The notes under the pieces: model-generated
Database searches by the model: none
Seen by the model: the letters and a program-made list of their open reading frames with translations, nothing else
What the model was told of the DNA's origin: nothing
Assembly: GCF_029867415.1 (NCBI RefSeq)
Contig: NC_081185.1
Span: forward strand, 27,949,293 to 28,013,292
Direction of reading: 5' to 3'
Length of the DNA: 64,000 bases
Source of the DNA: Vicia villosa
Lineage: Eukaryota; Streptophyta; Magnoliopsida; Fabales; Fabaceae
Shown: positions 43,515 to 53,153 of the stretch, piece by piece
Position numbering within the stretch: position 1 is the stretch's first letter
How the letters are laid out: every line of letters begins with the position of its first letter
Made by a program: the position numbers and the translations under genes

Positions 43515-45983
43515 TTATGATCTCTTAGTTACGGATGAACCCGAGTTTGACCCCTTCCCATGCTGAACAGCCCGAGGGACAAATGACAAGCCTTTGGTAT
43601 TACGACGACCAAAGCTGATAGAGGAAGGAGTGGAGTCCGTTGTATTCAATCTAGAGACTGCTGAGACAAGGTCATCCATGGCTGCATTTTCCACTTCCAT
43701 CATTCCTGAAGTATCCTCCTTATGAGAAGGTTTTTTGCGCTGAGACTTCATCCTCTGTTTTCTTGACGGCAGAGCCTTCTTGAAAAACTCAAACGATGTC
43801 GGGAATTTATGCTTGTCGACCAGATGCTGCTGCCTACTTTTGTAGCTTTTGAATTTCAAACCACACCCTTCCACTAAGCATTCATACTATATTACAAAGA
43901 AATAAGAACCATGTTAAAGGCAGTACTATATAAAACTGTTTCATGATATCAAATTGAATCATATATTTCGAGTTTAGACATATACTACCATGTCATAGCC
44001 GCGTGCAACTTTTGCCTGAAAGAAAGAATCATGAGCTTCGGATACATGTATGCTGAGCAAACGTGACGTTGGATAGACTCTAGAACACACAGAACAGGAT
44101 GCAGTATGTCTTGCATTATAGTGATTTTCGAAGTCATCCATTGAAGCCAAACGCGCTCCACACCCAACAATAGGACAGAAGACTTCCCTGCACAAAGGGA
44201 TATACTACGAAATGAGGCGCACACACTAGAGGTTACCTTCTTTGACAAAGCAGAATCTTCAACAAAAGGTAAAGCTTCGAGTGTAATACAAATCAAATTA
44301 TGTTTTTCCATATAAATGATTAGATGTAGATGAAATCAATAGAGAACTAGAAGAAAGGTCTTTTACTCAGAATAAAGTAGAATAACTTAAAACTATAACT
44401 ATAAACGACAATCCATTTCATAAGCTAATAATAGCAACAACTTCTATCAGACATCAGCCGAGTGTTGAGTAAGATCTAATAACGGTGCATTAGATAAGCA
44501 TGCCTTACTCCAATGCCTATTGAATATTAATATATTATGTATCATATATCTATGTTAAGAGTTTTAAAAATAAAAGATCGGCAGAACTCAAAAAATGGAT
44601 ACAAAATTTCAGTTATTTTAATGTCAGCAGCACAGCAGCAACTGCAAATGAGGTCGTATAGGGCACATTTGATTGTGATCTCAGATTAATATTCGTGACA
44701 TGATAAGGATTTTTATTAGTATTGAAATTTGTTATAACTCATCCCTACAAAACCGACTAAATGGATAAGGATTTCCCCCTATTTATAAACATATATTGAG
44801 ACCATATTCTTTTCAACGAGACCCATTAGTAGTATAGAGTAACCACACAAGTGAGAGACACACATATTCATCCAAAACCTTAAGGCTATGTTTGGGAGTT
44901 TGGAGGGGAGGGGAAGGGAAGGCTTCCGAAATTGAATTTTTAAAATAATATAGAAAAATATTTGACATTTTTTGAAAAAATGATTTTGTTTAGAATGATA
45001 AAAGACTCATTATCATTACAAAATTTTTAATTTTCAAAATAGTATAACAACCTAAACGATATGTGCAAAATTTATGGAAGCCCTCCAAAACCCTCCTTCA
45101 ATACAATTTTTGAGTTCCCCAATTTTATGGGGTTTTTGGTGTTATGAATAAAATCAAATCCTCCAAAACCCTTCTACCCAAAATCTTTTTATTCTTTTCA
45201 CTCAATTCTTCATATTTTCCAAAGCCCTCCCCTCCCTTTCCCTCCAAAATCCCAAACATAGCCTAAGGCTAGCCGTTTTCGTAAGGATGGATTAAGTCAA
45301 ACTTTGATTATAATATGGTATGAGAATCTATCGATCGAACCATGGGCCACCCAGCGTTTATATCAATGCAACAACTCCAATATATTTAAAAACCAAGTTA
45401 TCTATTTACTTTTTTCATATTAACCTTAGCCCAACATTTAAAAACACGGTAGCTCCAACCCCTCTAAAAAATGTGTGTCCGTGTCCGTCTCAGACACACG
45501 AACACATACAGAGACACTTGTGATTATGTTTAGTTTAATCATTTTTTGTGTCAGTGTCATATTTGTGGTGTCGTGACTCATAATTGAAAATCATATACTT
45601 TAATTCATAATTTAATCAAGATAAGAATAGGAGCTCAAATAAAGTTAAGAATATCAAAGAAAAAGAACTAAGAGTAATAGTAGAATCAATACCTATCATC
45701 TTCTTGTATAAAACTCTCAATCTGTTCCTTCTCTTCTGTAAATTCCAACGCAACCTTTTGAAATACAAAGATACTAATTAACAATTCACATTTCAAAAAC
45801 AAAACCTCAAAAAACAAAAAAAAAAAAGCATACAACACGAAACAATTAGAATAGAACCTGTTTGACAAGAAGTTCCCGTTCGAGGTTACCGATAGCGAAG
45901 AAAGGTGAATCGGGTTGGAACCTGCGAGGAACGGGTTTCCAGAACGGAAAGCTTGAATCTGGATTTTGGTTTTCAACATCCAT
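43515..45983 (-). CDS. C2H2 zinc-finger protein, ZNF511-like
   Basis: Four exons on the minus strand: 45983-45858, 45754-45693, 44187-43989, 43886-43515, all with GT-AG introns and consistent phase; total 759 nt, 252 aa. The start gives MDVENQNPDSSFPFWKPVPR. Three C2H2 fingers follow: CPIVGCGARLASMDDFENHY...H, CSVCSRVYPTSRLLSIHVSEAH and ECLVEGCGLKFKSYKSRQQH...H. The linker HDSFFQAKVARGYDMYECLVEGC and the following HKFPTSFEFFKKA closely parallel the single-copy eukaryotic ZNF511 family (animal DSLFQ...MYQCLVEGC). The C-terminus is basic with serine-rich stretches, including a likely nuclear localisation signal (PSRKQRMKSQRKK). Function in plants is little known; it is presumably nuclear. Intron 2 (1.5 kb) hosts a Tourist-like MITE. 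The internal ATG-initiated shorter frames are fragments of this gene. Confidence 0.88.
44884..45263. mobile_element. Tourist-like MITE (copy 2) in an intron
   Basis: 380 bp with inverted ends ggctatgtttgggagtttgg and ccaaaatcccaaacatagcc, and subterminal ggaggggaggggaaggg answered by ccctcccctccctttccc. It is flanked by taa on both sides (44881-44883, 45264-45266). It belongs to the same ggctatgtttgg family as 21377-21616 and lies in intron 2 of the ZNF511-like gene. Confidence 0.88.
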
Positions 45984-46300
45984 CGTTGGTGACTTTGGTT
46001 CTTCAAGTTGAACCAGCGAGACAATGAGAAGTGATTCTGAGAAAGGAAAGAGCTTTTGATTTGTTTCAACTTTTTCAATTTTTGAATGTGAATTTGATTG
46101 TATGGATATGGGGTACCCGTTTCTTTTCGGGTCGTTTGTTTTGGGCCTTTTCTATTTCCGGGTCAATTAGTTTGAGTTTATGCCGAGTCCGTTTGAATAT
46201 TGTTTTGAGAGAAATTCAAAATTATTTATTAGTTATTCAAATTCAAAATTCAATTATTTAATTGTGAGAAATTTAATATGTGAGATCTGGTTGATTTTAG
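45984..46300. promoter_or_regulatory. Presumed promoter region of the ZNF511-like gene
   Basis: Immediately upstream of the minus-strand start codon. No TATA box stands out; nothing else was recognised before the MULE relic to the right. Confidence 0.35.
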
Positions 46301-46375
46301 GAATAATCTGCGAGTAGCGAGGTGAGGTGATATTTAGTTGCGGTCTAGTCTTGGGAGGTTTTCCATTGTGTTTCT

Positions 46376-47817
46376 GTGTTCAAATATAGACCGTCGTACA
46401 GAAAGGTTTGGTTAGCGAAGCAAAAGGCAATGGAAATAGTCTACGGCAACTGGGAGGAATCCTACAAACAACTTCCTCGCTACTTGGCTGCACTTCAATT
46501 ATATTCACTTAGGACTGTTACTATATTGGAGACACTGCCGGCACAATCCCAAGACGGAACCCCTCTCGAAGGTAATGGAATCTTCCATAGACTTTTCTGG
46601 GCGTTTCGACCATGCATCATCGGATTTGATTTTTGCAAGCCGATTATTCAAATTAATGGAACTTGGTTGTATGGAAAATACAAAGGAACATTGCTGATGG
46701 CGGTCGCGCAAGATGGAAACAACAATATTTTTCCAATAGCCTTTGCTCTGGTAGAAGGAGAAACAGCTGCTGCTTAGAGTTTCTTTCTGAAGAATCTCCG
46801 AGATAGAGTTGCTCCACAATCTGATCTTTGTTTGATTTCGGAGGCACGCTTCTATTGACAGCGCATACAACAATCCGGCAAATGGTTGACACGACCCCCC
46901 GTCTAAGCATGTCTACTGTATTAGGCATATCGCACAAAATTTAATGTGAGAGATCAAAGATAAATTTTTGAAGAACCATTTGGTGAACGCGGGGTATGCC
47001 TTAAACCAACCTGGATTTCAATACTACCGTCGTGAAATAGCGTTGTCAAATCCAGATGCGGGGAGGTGGATTGACAACATTGACAGAGCGAGATGGACTA
47101 GGTCATACGACGATGGGGCTAGGTGGGGCCACATGACTACAAATCTTGTGGAATCATTGAACGGAGTTTTCAAGGGCATACGAAACCTACCTGTAACTGT
47201 TTTAGTTAGTGCAACATATTTTCGGATGGCAACTTTGTTCGCCACAAGAGGTAAGCGGTGGAATTCAGTGTTACAAACACAACAGATATACAGCGATGTC
47301 TGCATGAAATATGTACAACAAGAATCTGCCAAGGGGAACACTTATCGAGTTACAGAGTTCGACCGTCATGGCCACACCTTCAGTGTCAAAGAAACAATTG
47401 AACACAACCAGGGGCTGCCACGACAACAATATAGGGTCTCAATCCCATATCGTTGGTGCGACTGTGGCCAATTTCAAGCCTATCGCATGCTTTGCTCCCA
47501 TGTCATTGCAGCATGTTCACATACTCACTTTGATGCATTATCATTGATATCAGAAATTTACAAGGTATCAACGTTGCTCAACGTATACGACAATTACTTT
47601 CCGGTGGCAGCGATGGAGGCATATTGGCCTGTGTACGAGGGGGAAACAATTTGGCACAACGATTTAATGCGCCGGAATAAAAGCGGTCGACCAAACAGCA
47701 AGCGTATTAGAACCGAAATGGACGCCACTGAAAAATGCAGAGGAAGTGTAGTATATGTCGTGAGGTAGGACATAATAAGAACAAGTGTCCTAATCGTGGA
47801 TTTAGTTCCACAACATA
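46376..47817 (+). pseudogene. 5'-truncated MULE transposase (MURA type)
   Basis: It begins in mid-protein (YRPSYRKVWLAKQKAMEIVYG). The core reads CIIGFDFCKPIIQINGTWLYGKYKG; relatives have IDGTHLYGKYKG, so the first catalytic Asp is Asn here. AVAQDGNNNIFPIAFALVEGE follows. A stop at about 46775 and frameshifts cover the second Asp region (SDRHASIDSAYNNPANG is spread over two frames near 46840). From 46968 a long frame encodes the rest, with GHMTTNLVESLNGVFKGIR and a SWIM finger (CDCGQFQAYRMLCSH). A one-base slip near 47735 moves the terminal CCHC knuckle (CSICREVGHNKNKC) out of frame. The N-terminal third and left terminal repeat are missing. Inactive. Confidence 0.85.
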
Positions 47818-48005
47818 GCTTTTAGGTTAAATGCTATTTGTAATTTATTTTATCAATGCAATGGAATTTTTTTTCATTACTTAGTTGAGTTACAACAGAC
47901 ATGACAAATAACATAAACCAGGACTAGAAATAAAATTTTAACTAAAAGCAACAATTGAAAAGACAACACAATGACTAAAACAACAACACAACAAACAATT
48001 AAAAT

Positions 48006-48335
48006 CTACAATATTACAACGGTTAAAATAATGTCATCTGTTTCATCCATTATTTGTTTAGTATCAAGGTCGGTTTTCACATCAATCCACCAACGTATCG
48101 TCTCTCCGGTCATAAGCGACACCCTTGTTCTAAGCCTCTGGATCCTTTTGATTTCTTCCCCGGGACTATACTCCCCTTCTAACTGTGACATCATAGTCCG
48201 CTTCAGGTTGTTGAAGTCGCGGATGTTCCAAAACGTAACCGACATAAGGGGTTTGACCGGAGAATAAACAACATGCCATAACATCTTTTGTATTCTGGTG
48301 CTGGCACAGGACGACTGGATGATGTTCGGAGCCAT
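48006..48335 (-). CDS. Unknown 109-aa protein convergent to a MULE transposase
   Basis: I do not recognise the family. The start at 48335 lies in a near-ideal context (gccgccATGGct) and gives MAPNIIQSSCASTRIQKMLW. Later segments include SVTFWNIRDFNNLKRTMMSQ, EYSPGEEIKRIQRLRTR and ETIRWWIDVKTDLDTKQIMD, ending DETDDIILTVVIL. The protein is soluble-looking, with alternating basic and acidic stretches and three tryptophans, and has no signal or membrane segment. A TATA box at 48428-48438 and a leader of roughly 70 nt complete a well-formed gene; extending the frame upstream would run through the TATA box and is unlikely. It faces the broken transposase, ending about 190 bp from its end, and may belong to the same element. 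A host gene with a MULE landed beside it is the alternative. Confidence 0.6.
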   Translation of the reverse strand: MAPNIIQSSCASTRIQKMLWHVVYSPVKPLMSVTFWNIRDFNNLKRTMMSQLEGEYSPGEEIKRIQRLRTRVSLMTGETIRWWIDVKTDLDTKQIMDETDDIILTVVIL

Positions 48336-48427
48336 GGCGGCGGCCTTATGCGAGACATGAACAATAATGTGTAGTGAAAATGGAAAAATTAGAGGAGAAA
48401 ATAATGAATCTTTATGGAGGAATGGGA

Positions 48428-48438
48428 TGCTATTTATA
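48428..48438 (-). promoter_or_regulatory. TATA box of the 109-aa gene
   Basis: The minus strand reads cctataaatagc, a strong plant TATA box, about 95 nt upstream of the start codon at 48335. Confidence 0.65.
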
Positions 48439-48550
48439 GGTAAACAAATGCACACAATTTAGTGTTGTTGCCACCCAACGAGGCGACTGGGACCCACGCA
48501 TGCAGGTAAAAAAAATTATATAAAAAAATTTGAAAAAAAAATATAAGGGA

Positions 48551-48662
48551 GGTGTTGTCGCCAGGGGGTGGCGACAACACCTGTTTTCAAAACATCTTCG
48601 CCAGGCCCATTGGCGACACCTTTGAAATTTAAGTGTTGTCGCCACCCCCTGGCGACAACGTG
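48551..48662. repeat. gtgttgtcgcca inverted repeats
   Basis: A perfect hairpin, gtgttgtcgcca-ggggg-tggcgacaacac (about 48553-48581), is followed by a weaker unit (cgccaggcccattggcg, about 48599-48615). A third copy, gtgttgtcgcca-cccc-ctggcgacaac, lies at about 48633-48660. It lies upstream of the 109-aa gene's promoter and may be subterminal sequence of the MULE. Confidence 0.8.
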
Positions 48663-48665
48663 TGT

Positions 48666-49728
48666 TTTTAGCAAAAAGTGGTCATTTGTGTAATTAATTT
48701 GAAATGTTGGTTATTTTTGATTTTTTTTTAAAATTGGTTATTAAAAAAAATCGGTTTGTTTGTTCTTTGTTGTTCCTTGTTTATCTTTAGTTGTTTTTGA
48801 GTGTTTATTGTGCTTTATAGATATCTTATTGTATGTTGATGCTTCTTGCCTTTTTAATATATTCTACTTTCCATTAAAAAAAAATCTTCTCCACCATGTC
48901 TTCTTTGTTGCTTAAAAAAATGATGAGCATAAGTCTAACATATAAATAATTCATCAAATCATTATATTACTTCATCAATAGTAACTTTACTATTGAATTG
49001 ACACTCTAAACTCCTAGCAACCTTCAGCGCCTAGGTATCATCCATGAGATTACATACAATATAGGGGTTAACCATCTTGATTTTCCATAAACAAAAGTCC
49101 ACCCTGACATGTTTCATATTTATGCATGTGGGATAAAACTCTATATCATAAGGATCAACTATTACCGATTCAATTCTATAATCATCATTGCAAAGTTCTA
49201 CAAAAGGGATACCTACTTATACGCTTCCTAGGTTCTCCATATTCCAACACAAATAAAAACTCATAAATGAACAAAGGAAGAAAAAGGTAATGCCTTGTGT
49301 TTTAATGCAAGTTATCTGATGAAACCAGATGAAAATGCAGGTTTGAGCAAAGCAATTCAATTTCTAAAACTTCTAGCAATAAAAAGAAGTACCTAGCGAA
49401 ACCCTATCTCCCAATATATTGAAAAAAATATTGTGAAAAATGAAAAAGAATTTCAAGTTCTCGTATTATAGGCACAATATGCACTGTGTTCAATCGCCCC
49501 GATCCATCCGAAGATCAAAACTTCTAGCAAATGTCTCATATCAAATTTCGACTCAATAATTATACTCGAGTAAGAAAATGAGCGTTGCCTTCCTCTATGT
49601 GCGTGGAGGCACATAGAAGTCGTCACCGCAAATTTTTTATCTAGACGAAGTGTATTTAATACACTTGTTCCATATGCCAACTGCTCCCACTAAATGCCAT
49701 CACAAAGTGCCTTCACCAGGGTGCACAT
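48666..49728. other. No gene recognised
   Basis: AT-rich. The 75-codon minus-strand frame at 49453-49680 has no recognisable motif and may be decayed retroelement sequence. The right limit is the gypsy LTR start. Confidence 0.45.
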
Positions 49729-51614
49729 TGTAACACCCCATATTTTCCATTATTTAATTTAATTAGATTTTAAATTATTTAATTGGATTATTTGGCATTT
49801 TGGTAAATTATTGAGAAATATGGTAGAAATAAACAATTGGGCTTAGTGTAGTGGTTAGCAAAAGGGAGGTGTTAACTATGTAAGCCTTATTGAGACATTT
49901 TCTATTTTCATAAAATAAGGGAAATTGGAAAAGAAGGAAGTTAGAAGCAAAAGAGCAAGTCTGAGAAACAAAGAAGATACGTAAAAAGGAGAAAAAGAGG
50001 AAGAAGAGGACCTTCGAAGTTTCGACTCAAGAGGTAAGGGGGGACTCTTCGGGTTAGTGATTATTATATAATCAGGGGTAGTGAACTGATTAGGATTGTT
50101 GTTTGGTTCGATTGCACGTTTTGGTTTTTGGGGATTTAGGTTGTTAATGTTGATTGATGCAATTGATGAATTTGATGAATGGTTTGGTGTTAGATGACTT
50201 CTAAAACGTGTTATATTTATATTATGTTATGTTAATTGATGAGTTTTTGGTATGAGAATGTTTTGGTGCGATTTGGATGAGATTGGGAGAAGAAATATGT
50301 TAAAATCGTAGAAAAATTCTGCATCTGCGAAGAATGCGTCAACCTAAGCGTCAGATGTGTCGACCTAAGTATCAGTTTGCGTCGACCTGAGTGACAGCAT
50401 GCGTCGACCTATAGGGTCAGCGTGCGCATACCCGAGTGGGACAGAAAATCCAATGCGTCGACCTGAAGGGGGTTCGTGTCGACGCATAACATCCAATTTT
50501 TGACAAATTTTCTGAGGGGCATAACTTTCAAACCGTAGATCCGTTTTGAGCGTCGTTTTGAGCGTTGCGAAGCTAATTTTAGCTTTTTATGATGAATTGA
50601 TGAAATGGGCAGTGGCCCTATTTTATTTTAAATGTTGATTTATTTAATGAATGGACTAATGCATTGTGTACATATATGTGTGAATGTAACAATGTGTTGT
50701 TGAGGTGGTGTAGCCACTTGGATTTCATTTTGATTTAGGTGTTGTTTTGACAAGATTATATGTGATATAACTGAATGATTATTAATACATGTGCATGCTT
50801 ATTTGGTGATGAAATGGTGAGTTGTAATGAGACGATGCGAAGCATCGGATCGGTGATGTTATAAGTATGACATATGTGTACATTCATTCATATGCATTTT
50901 GGCGATGGATCCCGGTGATGTTGTGGATCAAATGGTGGGCATAATTCCCATTGTGTGGAATTTGTGCCGGTTGGACTGTATCTAGATGATGAAAGATCAG
51001 TTGGATGGGTTTAGCCCATGTATGGTACCACATGCATAGTGTCAGTCGTTCATGTGCATGCTAATATAGTATGATCAAATGGCTGTGTATTATACTTGGT
51101 GATGTGTTTGATTTTGGTGTGTGGTCCGTTGTTATAAAATATGAATACATGTTGAGATTGGGTGAATGATAATGCTATAATGTTTTATTACTTATGACTA
51201 TATAGTACTTATTAATTTCGAATGAGACTCACCCTTACATGTTGATATTTTCAGATTAAGGAGTAGCGGCATCTTGTTTAGGTGAGGATAGCTCATAGGC
51301 TAGTCCGTAGTCCGTGTCGAGTCATGCTCTGATTTGTAACACTGGGGAACGATAGACTTAAGAGTTACTTATGATACTCTATTTTATTGTTTTGGATTAT
51401 GTATCGTTTGGTTTATGTTTTGGTGATGTCTTACGATACCGTTGAATGAAATTCTACTGTGTCGATGATGTATTTTGATAATTTTGTGAATCGTTCCTAA
51501 TAAAGCATGACGAACGACTTATGGTTTTTATTATTTTATTAATTGTGGCACCCTTGCTTTATGTTTACTCTGATTTTTATTTTAATTTCCGCGGGTGTTT
51601 AGAAGGGTGTTACA
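49729..51614 (+). repeat. 5' LTR of gypsy element D
   Basis: 1,886 bp with ends tgtaacacccc and gggtgttaca. It shows the shared layout: ttttcataaaataagg at about 49910, splice-donor consensus agag|gtaagg with GT at 50034, the gtcgac array at 50325-50485, then ttcaaaccgtagatccg at about 50530. The distal part has ggtaccacatgcat and several inverted blocks also seen in family B. Confidence 0.9.
50325..50485. repeat. Family D gtcgac array
   Basis: Five or six units of tgcgtcgacct or close variants around the palindrome gtcgac, spaced 20-50 bp, at LTR positions about 597-757. Confidence 0.8.
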
Positions 51615-51742
51615 ATAGTGGTATTAGAGCATAGTTGGTCGTTTTGACCAGAGTCTTGTTACTATTTCCTGTATGCGACTAGTGTGTGTATCACTGTCGA
51701 TACTTTTGTTCTAACGGAATTGTTTTGTGAATAAGCAGAACA

Positions 51743-51863
51743 ATGGCTGGCAGAGGTGGAAGGAATGATGATGCTATTGCAGAGGCTCTGGGCATGATTG
51801 TTGGTGTGCTGGGAGGGAATGCCAATGGAGCTGGGATTGGTGCTGACAGGCAGTTGAACAACT
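51743..51863 (+). pseudogene. Gypsy D gag, first 40 codons
   Basis: It starts MAGRGGRNDDAIAEALGMIV and is homologous to the gag start at 15059. It stops at the SIRE insertion and continues at 61385. A good 3' splice-site sequence (gaataagcag|aaca) ends four bases before the ATG, the natural partner of the LTR donor at 50034. Confidence 0.85.
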
Positions 51864-53067
51864 TGTTAGAACAAGATTTGTTCTGATCAATTATCTTAGT
51901 TTTGATGATAACAATAATATGAATTTTGCTTAAGATAATATGGTACTCTAATCCAATGCAATTTCCTTTTCAGGAAATATATAAAGAGTACGCATAATTC
52001 AGCGCTCAGAAGCTTTGTCTCAAAGGGTTCAGCATGCAACATCAGAACATGGTCTGGCAAGACATCAGAAGATGGTCGAAGCAGAATCAGAACATGGGTC
52101 TATGGAAGCATCAGAAGAACAAGAGAACAGAAGCACTGAAGTTCTGATGGTATCACGCTCAGAAGCACTTCAAGGTCAGAAGATCAGAAGATGCTATGCA
52201 CCAAGCTGTTTGACTCTGATGATATTCAAACGTTGTATTCACAAACATCAGATCAGAAGAAAGTACAAGTGGCAAGCTACGCTGACTGACAAAAGGAACG
52301 TTAAAAGCTATTCTAGGCTACGTCAGTAGACACAGCGTGAACAAGGCTCGAGGTAGTTGACAAAAGCGTATAACATTAAATGCGATGCTGTACGGAACAC
52401 GCAAAGCATTAAATGCACTCAACGGTCATCTTCTCCAACGCCTATAAATATGAAGTTCTGATGAGAAGCAAGGTTAACGATCCTGAACAAAACAATTCAA
52501 ATTAACTTGCTTAAACTCTGTTCAAATCAAAGCTCAGAATCTTCATCTTCATCAAAACTCACTACATTGCTGTTGTAATATATTAGTGAGATTAAGCTTA
52601 AACGTTAAGAGAAATATCACAGTTGTGATTATCGCTTTTAAGAAGCATTTGTAAACTCTTAGAATTGATTACATTAAGTTGTAAGGAACTAGAGTGATCG
52701 TGTGGATCAGAATACTCTAGGAAAGTCTTAGGAGTGAACTAAGCAATTGTAACTAGAGTGACCGTGTTGATCAGTAGACTCTAGAAAAGTCTTAGAGGGT
52801 ATCTAAGCAGTTGTTCCTGGAGTGATCAGTGTGTGATCAGAAGACTCTGGAAGACTTAGTTGCTGACTAAGTGGAGAACCATTGTAATCCGTGCGATTAG
52901 TGGATTAAATCCTCAGTTGAGGTAAATCATCTCTGCGGGGGTGGACTGGAGTAGTTTAGTTAACAACGAACCAGGATAAAAATAACTGTGCAATTTATTT
53001 TTATCTGTCAAGTTTTTAAAGCTACACTTATTCAAACCCCCCTTTCTAAGTGTTTTTCTATCCTTCA
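51864..53067 (+). repeat. 5' LTR of the SIRE-like element
   Basis: 1,204 bp, starting tgttagaacaagatttg and ending tctatccttca. Rich in cagaag motifs in its first 400 bp, with a TATA-like cctataaatatgaag at about 52441. The 104-codon frame at 52015-52329 is duplicated exactly in the 3' LTR and is not a gene. Confidence 0.93.
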
Positions 53068-53153
53068 ATTGGCATCAGAGCGCCGGTTCTAAGGTGCAAG
53101 CACTTAACCGTGTTTAGAAAAGATTCAGGAAGAGAAAAACGCTTCAGTAAAAG

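Noticed and set aside
49453..49680. 75-codon minus-strand frame
   Set aside because: No recognisable domain, no promoter signs, next to a retroelement; left as unassigned.
52015..52329. 104-codon frame, duplicated at 60326-60640
   Set aside because: Part of the SIRE LTR in both copies; the cagaag repeats keep the frame open by chance.
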